Notes under the pieces: generated by a model
What the model was told of the DNA's origin: nothing
Database searches by the model: none
Seen by the model: the letters and a program-made list of their open reading frames with translations, nothing else
Shown: in pieces, positions 24,516 through 36,714 of the stretch
Layout: each line of letters opens with the position of its first letter
Numbering within the stretch: the stretch's first letter is position 1
Assembly: GCA_964036045.1 (NCBI GenBank)
Contig: OZ038382.1
Location: 41,866,090 to 41,930,089 of the forward strand
Direction: 5' to 3'
From: Eutreptiella sp. 'Long Island Sound 2002'
Lineage: Eukaryota; Euglenozoa; Euglenophyceae; Eutreptiales; Eutreptiaceae
Length of the DNA stretch: 64,000 nucleotides
Program-made: the position numbers and the translations under genes

Positions 24516-24592
24516 TCTAATGCCTTCCCGGAACGCTGAAGGGGGAGCTGCAATAACTTGACAGAAAGTCCCGAATTCAATTTTGAGATATT

Positions 24593-27500
24593 GTGTCGGC
24601 AAGTATCACCACACTTCATTATGAAAGCACCTGGCTCTCACACCAAGCCATACCATACCATGCCAAGCCAAGCCAGCCATGCCTTGGCTTGACGAGACGA
24701 GGCGAGCGAGCGCGCGCGAGCGGGGGTGGCGGGGGGTGCAATGGCAGTGTGGGTGTGTGGTGGCAGTGGACCAGAGCGAAAACTTCAACGGGTAGGGCGA
24801 AAGGTGCCACTTTACGAAAGCACGCGTACAGCCTAGCCAACCACCACGCAGCAACCTGAAAATCCAATAAATGTGGCGTACCAAAATGAAACTTTTTTGC
24901 AAAAATATGGAACATGCCCCTTCTAAATTTTCTTCTAATGCCTTCCCGGAACGCTGAAGGGGGAGCTGCAATAACTTGACAGAAAGTCCCGAATTCAATT
25001 TTGAGATATTGTGTCGGCAAGTATCACCACACTTCATTATGAAAGCACCTGGCTCTCACACCAAGCCATACCATACCATGCCAAGCCAAGCCAGCCATGC
25101 CTTGGCTTGACGAGACGAGGCGAGCGAGCGCGCGCGCGCGGGGGTGGCGGGGGGTGCAATGGCAGTGTGGGTGTGTGGTGGCAGTGGACCAGAGCGAAAA
25201 CTTCAACGGGTAGGGCGAAAGGTGCCACTTTACGAAAGCACGCGTACAGCCTAGCCAACCACCACGCAGCAACCTGAAAATCCAATAAATGTGGCGTACC
25301 AAAATGAAACTTTTTTGCAAAAATATGGAACATGCCCCTTCTAAATTTTCTTCTAATGCCTTCCCGGAACGCTGAAGGGGGAGCTGCAATAACTTGACAG
25401 AAAGTCCCGAATTCAATTTTGAGATATTGTGTCGGCAAGTATCACCACACTTCATTATGAAAGCACCTGGCTCTCACACCAAGCCATACCATACCATGCC
25501 AAGCCAAGCCAGCCATGCCTTGGCTTGACGAGACGAGGCGAGCGAGCGCGCGCGCGCGGGGGTGGCGGGGGGTGCAATGGCAGTGTGGGTGTGTGGTGGC
25601 AGTGGACCAGAGCGAAAACTTCAACGGGTAGGGCGAAAGGTGCCACTTTACGAAAGCACGCGTACAGCCTAGCCAACCACCACGCAGCAACCTGAAAATC
25701 CAATAAATGTGGCGTACCAAAATGAAACTTTTTTGCAAAAATATGGAACATGCCCCTTCTAAATTTTCTTCCAATGCCTTCCCGGAACGCTGAAGGGGGA
25801 GCTGCAATAACTTGACAGAAAGTCCCGAATTCAATTTTGAGATATTGTGTCAGCAAGTATCACCTCACTTCATTATGAAAGCACCTGGCTCTCACACCAA
25901 GCCATACCATACCATGCCAAGCCAAGCCAGCCATGCCTTGGCTTGACGAGACGAGGCGAGCGAGCGCGCGCGCGCGGGGGTGGCGGGGGGTGCAATGGCA
26001 GTGTGGGTGTGTGGTGGCAGTGGACCAGAGCGAAAACTTCAACGGGTAGGGCGAAAGGTGCCACTTTACGAAGGCACGCGTACAGCCTAGCCAACCACCA
26101 CGCAGCAACCTGAAAATCCAATAAATGTGGCGTACCAAAATGAAACTTTTTTGCAAAAATATGGAACATGCCCCTTCTAAATTTTCTTCTAATGCCTTCC
26201 CGGAACGCTGAAGGGGGAGCTGCAATAACTTGACAGAAAGTCCCGAATTCAATTTTGAGATATTGTGTCGGCAAGTATCACCACACTTCATTATGAAAGC
26301 ACCTGGCTCTCACACCAAGCCATACCATACCATGCCAAGCCAAGCCAGCCATGCCTTGGCTCGACGAGACGAGGCGAGCGAGCGCGCGCGCGCGGGGGTG
26401 GCGGGGGGTGCAATGGCAGTGTGGGTGTGTGGTGGCAGTGGACCAGAGCGAAAACTTCAACGGGTAGGGCGAAAGGTGCCACTTTACGAAAGCACGCGTA
26501 CAGCCTAGCCAACCACCACGCAGCAACCTGAAAATCCAATAAATGTGGCGTACCAAAATGAAACTTTTTTGCAAAAATATGGAACATGCCCCTTCTAAAT
26601 TTTCTTCTAATGCCTTCCCGGAACGCTGAAGGGGGAGCTGCAATAACTTGACAGAAAGTCCCGAATTCAATTTTGAGATATTTTGTCGGCAAGTATCACC
26701 ACACTTCATTATGAAAGCACCTGGCTCTCACACCAAGCCATACCATACCATGCGAAGCCAAGCCAGCCATGCCCTGGCTTGACGAGACGAGGCGAGCGAG
26801 CGCGCGCGCGCGGGGGTGGCGGGGGGTGCAATGGCAGTGTGGGTGTGTGGTGGCAGTGGACCAGAGCGAAAACTTCAACGGGTAGGGCGAAAGGTGCCAC
26901 TTTACGAAGGCACGCGTACAGCCTAGCCAACCACCATGCAGCAACCTGAAAATCCAATAAATTTGGCGTACCAAAATGAAACTTTTTTGCAAAAATATGG
27001 AACATGCCCCTTCTAAATTTTCTTCTAATGCCTTCCCGGAACGCTGAAGGGGGAGCTGCAATAACTTGACAGAAAGTCCCGAATTCAATTTTGAGATATT
27101 GTGTCGGCAAGTATCACCACACTTCATTATGAAAGCACCTGGCTCTCACACCAAGCCATACCATACCATGCCAAGCCAAGCCAGCCATGCCTCGGCTTGA
27201 CGAGACGAGGCGAGCGAGCGCGCGCGCGCGGGGGTGGCGGGGGGTGCAATGGCAGTGTGGGTGTGTGGTGGCAGTGGACCAGAGCGAAAACTTCAACGGG
27301 TAGGGCGAAAGGTGCCACTTGACGAAGGCACGCGTACAGCCTAGCCAACCACCACGCAGCAACCTGAAAATCCAATAAATGTGGCGTACCAAAATGAAAC
27401 TTTTTTGCAAAAATATGGAACATGCCCCTTCTAAATTTTCTTCTAATGCCTTCCCGGAACGCTGAAGGGGGAGCTGCAATAACTTGACAGAAAGTCCCGA

Positions 27501-30500
27501 ATTCAATTTTGAGATATTGTGTCGGCAAGTATCACCACACTTCATTATGAAAGCACCTGGCTCTCACACCAAGCCATACCATACCATGCCAAGCCAAGCC
27601 AGCCATGCCTTGGCTTGACGAGACGAGGCGAGCGAGCGCGCGCGCGCGGGAGTGGCGGGGGGTGCAATGGCAGTGTGGGTGTGTGGTGGCAGTGGACCAG
27701 AGCGAAAACTTCAACGGGTAGGGCGAAAGGTGCCACTTTACGAAAGCACGCGTACAGCCTAGCCAACCACCACGCAGCAACCTGAAAATCCAATAAATGT
27801 GGCGTACCAAAATGAAACTTTTTTGCAAAAATATGGAACATGCCCCTTCTAAATTTTCTTCCAATGCCTTCCCGGAACGCTGAAGGGGGAGCTGCAATAA
27901 CTTGACAGAAAGTCCCGAATTCAATTTTGAGATATTGTGTCGGCAAGTATCACCACACTTCATTATGAAAGCACCTGGCTCTCACACCAAGCCATACCAT
28001 ACCATGCCAAGCCAAGCCAGCCATGCCTTGGCTTGACGAGACGAGGCGAGCGAGCGCGCGCGAGCGGGGGTGGCGGGGGGTGCAATGGCAGTGTGGGTGT
28101 GTGGTGGCAGTGGACCAGAGCGAAAACTTCAACGGGTAGGGCGAAAGGTGCCACTTTACGAAAGCACGCGTACAGCCTAGCCAACCACCACGCAGCAACC
28201 TGAAAATCCAATAAATGTGGCGTACCAAAATGAAACTTTTTTGCAAAAATATGGAACATGCCCCTTCTAAATTTTCTTCTAATGCCTTCCCGGAACGCTG
28301 AAGGGGGAGCTGCAATAACTTGACAGAAAGTCCCGAATTCAATTTTGAGATATTGTGTCGGCAAGTATCACCACACTTCATTATGAAAGCACCTGGCTCT
28401 CACACCAAGCCATACCATACCATGCCAAGCCAAGCCAGCCATGCCTTGGCTTGACGAGACGAGGCGAGCGAGCGCGCGCGAGCGGGGGTGGCGGGGGGTG
28501 CAATGGCAGTGTGGGTGTGTGGTGGCAGTGGACCAGAGCGAAAACTTCAACGGGTAGGGCGAAAGGTGCCACTTTACGAAAGCACGCGTACAGCCTAGCC
28601 AACCACCACGCAGCAACCTGAAAATCCAATAAATGTGGCGTACCAAAATGAAACTTTTTTGCAAAAATATGGAACATGCCTCTTCATTTTTTTCCTCTAA
28701 TGCCTTCCCGGAACGCTGAAGGGGGAGCTGCAATAACTTGACAGAAAGTCCCGAATTCAATTTTGAGATATTGTGTCGGCAAGTATCACCACACTTCATT
28801 ATGAAAGCACCTGGCTCTCACACCAAGCCATACCATACCATGCCAAGCCAAACCAGCCATGCCTTGGCTTGACGAGACGAGGCGAGCGAGCGCGCGCGCG
28901 CGGGGGTGGCGGGGGGTGCAATGGCAGTGTGGGTGTGTGCTGGCAGTGGACCAGAGCGAAAACTTCAACGGGTAGGGCGAAAGGTGCCACTTTACGAAAG
29001 CACGCGTACAGCCTAGCCAACCACCACGCAGCAACCTGAAAATCCAATAAATGTGGCGTACCAAAATGAAACTTTTTTGCAAAAATATGGAACATGCCCC
29101 TTCTAAATTTTCTTCTAATGCCTTCCCGGAACGCTGAAGGGGGAGCTGCAATAACTTGACAGAAAGTCCCGAATTCAATTTTGAGATATTGTGTCAGCAA
29201 GTATCACCTCACTTCATTATGAAAGCACCTGGCTCTCACACCAAGCCATACCATACCATGCCAAGCCAAGCCAGCCATGCCTTGGCTTGACGAGACGAGG
29301 CGAGCGAGCGCGCGCGCGCGGGGGTGGCGGGGGGTGCAATGGCAGTGTGGGTGTGTGGTGGCAGTGGACCAGAGCGAAAACTTCAACGGGTAGGGCGAAA
29401 GGTGCCACTTTACGAAGGCACGCGTACAGCCTAGCCAACCACCACGCAGCAACCTGAAAATCCAATAAATGTGGCGTACCAAAATGAAACTTTTTTGCAA
29501 AAATATGGAACATGCCCCTTCTAAATTTTCTTCTAATGCCTTCCCGGAACGCTGAAGGGGGAGCTGCAATAACTTGACAGAAAGTCCCGAATTCAATTTT
29601 GAGATATTGTGTCGGCAAGTATCACCACACTTCATTATGAAAGCACCTGGCTCTCACACCAAGCCATACCATACCATGCCAAGCCAAGCCAGCCATGCCT
29701 TGGCTTGACGAGACGAGGCGAGCGAGCGCGCGCGCGCGGGGGTGGCGGGGGGTGCAATGGCAGTGTGGGTGTGTGGTGGCAGTGGACCAGAGCGAAAACT
29801 TCAACGGCTAGGGCGAAAGGTGCCACTTTACGAAAGCACGCGTACAGCCTAGCCAACCACCACGCAGCAACCTGAAAATCCAATAAATGTGGCGTACCAA
29901 AATGAAACCTTTTTGCAAAAATATGGAACATGCCCCTTCTAAATTTTCTTCTAATGCCTTCCCGGAACGCTGAAGGGGGAGCTGCAATAACTTGACAGAA
30001 AGTCCCGAATTCAATTTTGAGATATTTTGTCGGCAAGTATCACCACACTTCATTATGAAAGCACCTGGCTCTCACACCAAGCCATACCATACCATGCGAA
30101 GCCAAGCCAGCCATGCCCTGGCTTGACGAGACGAGGCGAGCGAGCGCGCGCGCGCGGGGGTGGCGGGGGGTGCAATGGCAGTGTGGGTGTGTGGTGGCAG
30201 TGGACCAGAGCGAAAACTTCAACGGGTAGGGCGAAAGGTGCCACTTTACGAAGGCACGCGTACAGCCTAGCCAACCACCATGCAGCAACCTGAAAATCCA
30301 ATAAATGTGGCGTACCAAAATGAAACTTTTTTGCAAAAATATGGAACATGCCCCTTCTAAATTATCTTCTAATGCCTTCCCGGAACGCTGAAGGGGGAGC
30401 TGCAATAACTTGACAGAAAGTCCCGAATTCAATTTTGAGATATTGTGTCGGCAAGTATCACCACACTTCATTATGAAAGCACCTGGCTCTCACACCAAGC

Positions 30501-31280
30501 CATACCATACCATGCCAAGCCAAGCCAGCCATGCCTCGGCTTGACGAGACGAGGCGAGCGAGCGCGCGCGCGCGGGGGTGGCGGGGGGTGCAATGGCAGT
30601 GTGGGTGTGTGGTGGCAGTGGACCAGAGCGAAAACTTCAACGGGTAGGGCGAAAGGTGCCACTTGACGAAGGCACGCGTACAGCCTAGCCAACCACCACG
30701 CAGCAACCTGAAAATCCAATAAATGTGGCGTACCAAAATGAAACTTTTTTGCAAAAATATGGAACATGCCCCTTCTAAATTTTCTTCTAATGCCTTCCCG
30801 GAACGCTGAAGGGGGAGCTGCAATAACTTGACAGAAAGTCCCGAATTCAATTTTGAGATATTGTGTCGGCAAGTATCACCACACTTCATTATGAAAGCAC
30901 CTGGCTCTCACACCAAGCCATACCATACCATGCCAAGCCAAGCCAGCCATGCCTTGGCTTGACGAGACGAGGCGAGCGAGCGCGCGCGCGCGGGAGTGGC
31001 GGGGGGTGCAATGGCAGTGTGGGTGTGTGGTGGCAGTGGACCAGAGCGAAAACTTCAACGGGTAGGGCGAAAGGTGCCACTTTACGAAAGCACGCGTACA
31101 GCCTAGCCAACCACCACGCAGCAACCTGAAAATCCAATAAATGTGGCGTACCAAAATGAAACTTTTTTGCAAAAATATGGAACATGCCCCTTCTAAATTT
31201 TCTTCTAATGCCTTCCCGGAACGCTGAAGGGGGAGCTGCAATAACTTGACAGAAAGTCCCGAATTCAATTTTGAGATATT
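24593..31280 (+). repeat. Eight-monomer tandem higher-order duplication, 3,344-bp period
   Basis: Monomers 24593-27936 and 27937-31280 correspond one to one at an offset of exactly 8 x 418 bp. Shared markers in order: GCGCGAGCGGGGG (24593/27937), GTGTCAGCAAG then ATCACCTCAC and GAAGGCACG (25847/29191), GATATTTTGTCGG (end of 26265/29609), CATGCGAAGCC with GCCCTGGC and ACCATGCAGC (26683/30027), GCCTCGGC with CTTGACGAAGGC (27101/30445), and GCGGGAGTGG (27519/30863). Differences are few, for example GGCTCGACG only in 26265, GGCTAGGG only in 29609, and the mutation cluster near 28681. CTTCCAATGCC is shared by 25429 and 27519, which lie within one copy, so some conversion followed. Confidence 0.93.
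28681..28698 (+). other. Cluster of changes in one monomer
   Basis: The usual CCTTCTAAATTTTCTTCTAATG is replaced here by a T-richer sequence of the same overall length (TCTTCATTTTTTTCCTCTAA). All other positions of this monomer are close to the common sequence, so the changes probably arose together. Confidence 0.8.
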
Positions 31281-34200
31281 GTGTCGGCAAGTATCACCAC
31301 ACTTCATTATGAAAGCACCTGGCTCTCACACCAAGCCATACCATACCATGCCAAGCCAAGCCAGCCATGCCTTGGCTTGACGAGACGTGGCGAGCGAGCG
31401 CGCGCGCGCGGGGGTGGCGGGGGTTGCAATGGCAGTGTGGGTGTGTGGTGGCAGTGGACCAGAGCGAAAACTTCAACGGGTGGGGCGAAAGGTGCCACTT
31501 TACGAAAGCACGCGTACAGCCTAGCCAACAACCACGCAGCAACCTGGAAATCCAATAAATGTGGCGTACCAAAATGAAACTTTTTTGCAAAAATATGGAA
31601 CATGCCCCTTCTAAATTATCTTCTAATGCCTTCCCGGAACGCTGAAGGGGGAGCTGCAATAACTTGACAAAAAGTCCCGAATTCAATTTTGAGATATTGT
31701 GTCGGCAAGTATCACCACACTTCATTATGAAAGCACCTGGCTCTCACACCAAGCCATACCATACCATGCCAAGCCAAGCCAGCCATGCCTTGGCTTGACG
31801 AGACGAGGCGAGCGAGCGCGCGCGCGCGGGGGTGGCGGGGGGTGCAATGGCAGTGTGGGTGTGTGGTGGCAGTGGACCAGAGCGAAAACTTCAACGGGTA
31901 GGGCGAAAGGTGCCACTTGACGAAAGCACCCGTACAGCCTAGCCAACCACCACGCAGCAACCTGAAAATCCAATAAATGTGCCGTACCAAAATGAATCTT
32001 TTTTGCAAAAATATGGAACATGCCCCTTCTAAATTTTCTTCTAATGCCTTCCCAGAACGCTGAAGGGGGAGCTGCAATAACTTGACAGAAAGTCCCGAAT
32101 TCAATTTTGAGATATTGTGTCGGCAAGTATCACCACACTTCATTATGAAAGCACCTGGCTCTCACACCAAGCCATACCATACCATGCCAAGCCAAGCCAG
32201 CCATACCTCGGCTTGACGAGACGAGGCGAGCGAGCGCGCGCGCGCGGGGGTGGCGGGGGGTGCAATGGCAGTGTGGGTGTGTGGTGGCAGTGGACCAGAG
32301 CGAAAACTTCAACGGGTAGGGCGAAAGGTGCCACTTGACGAAAGCACGCGTACAGCCTAGCCAACCACCACGCAGCAACCTGAAAATCCAATAAATGTGG
32401 CGTACCAAAATGAAACTTTTTTGCAAAAATATGGAACATGCCCCTTCTAAATTTTCTTCTAATGCCTTCCCGGAACGCTGAAGGGGGAGCTGCAATAACT
32501 TGACAGAAAGTCCCGAATTCAATTTTGAGATATTGTGTCGGCAAGTATCACCACACTTCATTATGAAAGCACCTGGCTCTCACACCAAGCCATACCATAC
32601 CATGCCAAGCCAAGCCAGCCATGCCTTGGCTTGACGAGACGAGGCGAGCGAGCGCGCGCGCGCGGGGGTGGCGGGGGGTGCAATGGCAGTGTGGGTGTGT
32701 GGTGGCAGTGGACCAGAGCGAAAACTTCAACGGGTAGGGCGAAAGGTGCCACTTTACGAAAGCACGCGTACAGCCTAGCCAACCACCACGCAGCAACCTG
32801 AAAATCCAATAAATGTGGCGTACCAAAATGAAACCTTTTTGCAAAAATATGGAACATGCCCCTTCTAAATTTTCTTCTAATGTCTTCCCGGAATGCTGAA
32901 GGGGGAGCTGCAATAACTTGACAGAAAGTCCCGAATTCAATTTTGAGATATTGTGTCGGCAAGTATCACCACACTTCATTATGAAAGCACCTGGCTCTCA
33001 CACCAAGCCATACCATACCATGCCAAGCCAAGCCAGCCATGCCTTGGCTTGACGAGACGAGCCGAGCGAGCGCGCGCGCGCGGGGGTGGCGGGGGGTGCA
33101 ATGGCAGTGTGGGTGTGTGGTGGCAGTGGACCAGAGCGAAAACTTCAACGGGTAGGGCGAAAGGTGCCACTTGACGAAAGCACGCGTACAGCCTAGCCAA
33201 CCACCACGCAGCAACCTGAAAATCCAATAAATGTGGCGTACCAAAATGAAACCTTTTTGCAAAAATATGGAGCATGCCCCTTCTAAATTTTCTTCTAATG
33301 CCTTCCCGGAACGCTGAAGGGGGAGGTGCAATAACTTGACAGAAAGTCCCGAATTCAATTTTGAGATATTGTGTCGGCAAGTATCACCACACTTCATTAT
33401 GAAAGCACCTGGCTCTCACACCAAGCCATACCATACCATGCCAAGCCAAGCCAGCCATGCCTTGGCTTGACGAGACGAGGCGAGCGAGCGCGCGCGCGCG
33501 GGGGTGGCGGGGGTTGCAATGGCAGTGTGGGTGTGTGGTGGCAGTGGACCAGAGCGAAAACTTCAACGGGTAGGGCGAAAGGTGCCACTTTACGAAAGCA
33601 CGCGTACAGCCTAGCCAACAACCACGCAGCAACCTGAAAGTCCAATAAATGTGGCGTACCAAAATGAAACTTTTTTGCAAAAATATGGAACATGCCCCTT
33701 CTAAATTATCTTCTAATGCCTTCCCGGAACGCTGAAGGGGGAGCTGCAATAACTTGACAGAAAGTCCCGGATTCAATTTTGAGATATTGTGTCGGCAAGT
33801 ATCACCACACTTATTATGAAAGCACCTGGCTCTCACACCAAGCCATACCATACCATGCCAAGCCAAGCCAGCCATGCCTTGGCTTGACGAGACGAGGCGA
33901 GCGAGCGCGCGCGCGCGGGGCTGGCGGGGGGTGCAATGGCAGTGTGGGTGTGTGCTGGCAGTGGACCAGAGCGAAAAATTCAACGGGTAGGGCGAAAGGT
34001 GCCACTTGACGAAAGCACGCGTACAGCCTAGCCAACCACCACGCAGCAACCTGAAAATCCAATAAATGTGCCGTACCAAAATGAAACTTTTTTGCAAAAA
34101 TATGGAACATGCCCCTTCTAAATTTTCTTCTAATGCCTTCCCGGAACGCTGAAGGGGGAGCTGCAATAACTTGACAGAAAGTCCCGAATTCAATTTTGAG

Positions 34201-36294
34201 ATATTGTGTCGGCAAGTATCACCACACTTCATTATGAAAGCACCTGGCTCTCACACCAAGCCATACCATACCATGCCAAGCCAAGCCAGCCATACCTCGG
34301 CTTGACGAGACGAGGCGAGCGAGCGCGCTCGCGCGGGGGTGGCGGTGGGTGCAATGGCAGTGTGGTTCCTGGTGGCAGTGGACCAGAGCGAAAACTTCAA
34401 CGGGTAGGGCGAAAGGTGCCACTTGACGAAAGCACGCGTACAGCCTAGCCAACCACCACGCAGCAACCTGAAAATCCAATAAATGTGGCGTACCAAAATG
34501 AAACCTTTTTGCAAAAATATGGAACATGCCCCTTCTAAATTTTCTTCTAATGCCTTCCCGGAACGCTGAAGGGGGAGCTGCAATAACTTGACAGAAAGTC
34601 CCGAATTCAATTTTGAGATATTGTGTCGGCAAGTATCACCACACTTCATTATGAAAGCACCTGGCTCTCACACCAAGCCATACCATACCATGCCAAGCCA
34701 AGCCAGCCTTGCCTTGGCTTGACGAGACGAGGCGAGCGAGCGCGCGCGCGCGGGGGTGGCGGGGGGTGCAATGGCAGTGTGGGTGTGTGGTGGCAGTGGA
34801 CCAGAGCGAAAACTTCAACGGGTAGGGCGAAAGGTGCCACTTTACGAAAGCACGCGTACAGCCTAGCCAACCACCACGCAGCAACCTGAAAATCCAATAA
34901 ATGTGGCGTACCAAAGTGAAACCTTTTTGCAAAAATATGGAACATGCCCCTTCTAAATTTTCTTCTAATGCCTTCCCGGAACGCTGAAGGGGGAGCTGCA
35001 ATAACTTGACAGAAAGTCCCGAATTCAATTTTGAGATATTGTGTCGGCAAGTATCACCACACTTCATTATGAAAGCACCTGGCTCTCACACCAAGCCATA
35101 CCATACCATGCCAAGCCAAGCCAGCCATGCCTTGGCTTGACGAGACGAGGTGAGCGAGCGCGCGCGCGCGGGGGTGGCGGGGGGTGCAATGGCAGTGTGG
35201 GTGTGTGGTGGCAGTGGACCAGAGCGAAAACTTCAACGGGTAGGGCGAAAGGTGCCACTTTACGAAAGCACGCGTACAGCCTAGCCAACCACCACGCAGC
35301 AACCTGAAAATCCAATAAATGTGGCGTACCAAAATGAAACTTTTTTGCAAAAATATGGAACATGCCCCTTCTAAATTATCTTCTAATGCCTTCCCGGAAC
35401 GCTGAAGGGGGAGCTGCAATAACTTGACAGAAAGTCCCGAATTCAATTTTGAGATATTGTGTCGGCAAGTATCACCACACTTCATTATGAAAGCACCTGG
35501 CTCTCACACCAAGCCATACCATACCATGCCAAGCCAAGCCAGCCATGCCTTGGCTTGACGAGACGAGGCGAGCGAGCGCGCGCGCGCGGGGCTGGTGGGG
35601 GGTGCAATGGCAGTGTGGGTGTGTGGTGGCAGTGGACCAGAGCGAAAACTTCAACGGGTAGGGCGAAAGGTGCCACTTGACGAAAGCACGCGTACAGCCT
35701 AGCCAACCACCACGCAGCAACCTGAAAATCCAATAAATGTGGCGTACCAAAATGAAACTTTTTTGCAAAAATATGGAACATGCCCCTTCTAAATTTTCTT
35801 CTCATGCCTTCCTGGAACGCTGAAGGGGGAGCTGCAATAACTTGACAGAAAGTCCCGAATTCAATTTTGAGATATTGTGTCGGCAAGTATCACCACACTT
35901 CATTATGAAAGCACCTGGCTCTCACACCAAGCCATACCATACCATGCCAAGCCAAGCCAGCCATACCTCCGCTTGACGAGACGAGGTGAGCGAGCGCGCG
36001 CGCGGGGGGGTGGCGGGGGGTGCAATGGCAGTGTGGGTGTGTGGTGGCAGTGGACCAGAGCGAAAACTTCAACGGGTAGGGCGAAAGGTGCCACTTGACG
36101 AAAGCACGCGTACAGCCTAGCCAACCACCACGCAGCAACCTGAAAATCCAATAAATGTGGCGTACCAAAATGAAACTTTTTTGCAAAAATATGGAACATG
36201 CCCCTTCTAAATTTTCTTCTAATGCCTTCCCGGAACGCTGAAGGGGGAGCTGCAATAACTTGACAGAAAGTCCCGAATTCAATTTTGAGATATT
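31281..36294 (+). repeat. Overlapping five-monomer (2,090-bp) and four-monomer (about 1,670-bp) duplications
   Basis: Anchors: 31281, 31699, 32117, 32535, 32953, 33371, 33789, 34206, 34623, 35041, 35459, 35877. The pair 31281/33371 shares GGGGGTTGC, CCAACAACCACG and AAATTATCTTC; 31699/33789 share ATGTGCCGTACC; 32117/34206 share CCATACCTCGGC; 32535/34623 share GAAACCTTTTTGC. The triplet 33371-34622 is again echoed at 35041-36294: AAATTATCTTC, then GGGGCTGG, then CCATACCTC. One triplet therefore has relatives at two different distances, which requires at least two events. Confidence 0.82.
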
Positions 36295-36714
36295 GTGTCG
36301 GCAAGTATCACCACACTTCATTATGAAAGCACCTGGCTCTCAGACCAAGCCATACCATACCATGCCAAGCCAAGCCAGCCATGCCTTGGCTGGACGAGAC
36401 GAGGCGAGCGAGCGCGCGCGCGCGGGAGTGGCGGGGGCTGCAATGGCAGTGTGGGTGTGTGGTGGCAGTGGACCAGAGCGAAAACTTCAACGGGTAGGGC
36501 GAAAGGTGCCACTTTACGAAAGCACGCGTACAGCCTAGCCAACCACCACGCAGCAACCTGAAAATCCAATAAATGTGGCGTACCAAAATAAAAATGTTTT
36601 TTGTAAAAATATGGAACATGCCCCTTCTAAATTTTCTTCTAATGCCTTCCCGGAACGCTGAAGGGGGAGCTGCAATAACTTGACAGAAAGTCCCGAATTC
36701 AATTTTGAGATATT
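36295..36714 (+). repeat. 420-bp monomer with an altered A/T-rich part
   Basis: It shares GCGGGAGTGG with the monomers from 27519 and 30863. At 36590-36604 the usual GAAACTTTTTTGC is replaced by AAAAATGTTTTTTGT, a cluster of several changes with a net gain of two bases. Other private changes are CTCAGACC near 36342, GGCTGGACG near 36390 and GGGGGCTGC. Confidence 0.9.

Larger units (their letters stand above)
24156..24573 (+). repeat. Reference monomer (EcoRI-phased, 418 bp)
   Basis: This copy carries the common base at essentially every position and is a good consensus representative; the copies just after it (from 24993 and 25411) are nearly the same. It runs from one EcoRI site (24155-24160) to the next (24573-24578). 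In order it holds an A/T-rich start, the anchor motif at 24175, the CACTT...GAAAGCAC element, the pentamer-like tract, the inverted repeat, (CG)6, the G-rich tract, a CpG-containing middle with MluI ACGCGT at 24404-24409, and an A/T-rich end with AATAAA. Composition is therefore bipartite: the first half after the anchor is GC-rich, the last part A/T-rich. No open reading frame in it looks selected. Confidence 0.95.
15816..24592 (+). repeat. Twenty-one monomers, last part of the GGGCCAAAGG zone
   Basis: Anchors are at 15816, 16234, 16652, 17070, 17488, 17906, 18324, 18742, 19160, 19578, 19996, 20414, 20832, 21250, 21668, 22086, 22503, 22921, 23339, 23757 and 24175. The neighbours from 18324 and 18742 share GTGGCGCACC. 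EcoRI is lost near 16214, 19558 and 20812. The copy at 22086 is 417 bp through loss of one A (ATGAAGCACC near 22115). The copy at 23757 has GTATGAACACAC and GGTTTCTGG. GGGCCAAAGG is last seen at about 21872. No clean multi-monomer duplication was recognised by eye in this stretch. Confidence 0.85.

Noticed and set aside
24156-24573. CENP-B box (core TTCG, four bases, A, two bases, CGGG)
   Set aside because: Each CGGG and CCCG in the consensus was checked on both strands. The closest, CCCGAATTCAATTTT, has the first half but not the final CGAA. No match was found, so CENP-B binding is not supported.
24559-24600. Bacterial-type promoter (TTGACA followed by TATTGT)
   Set aside because: The spacing is about 25 bases rather than 16-18, and a long satellite array is a eukaryotic context. 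It is a chance match repeated with the monomer.
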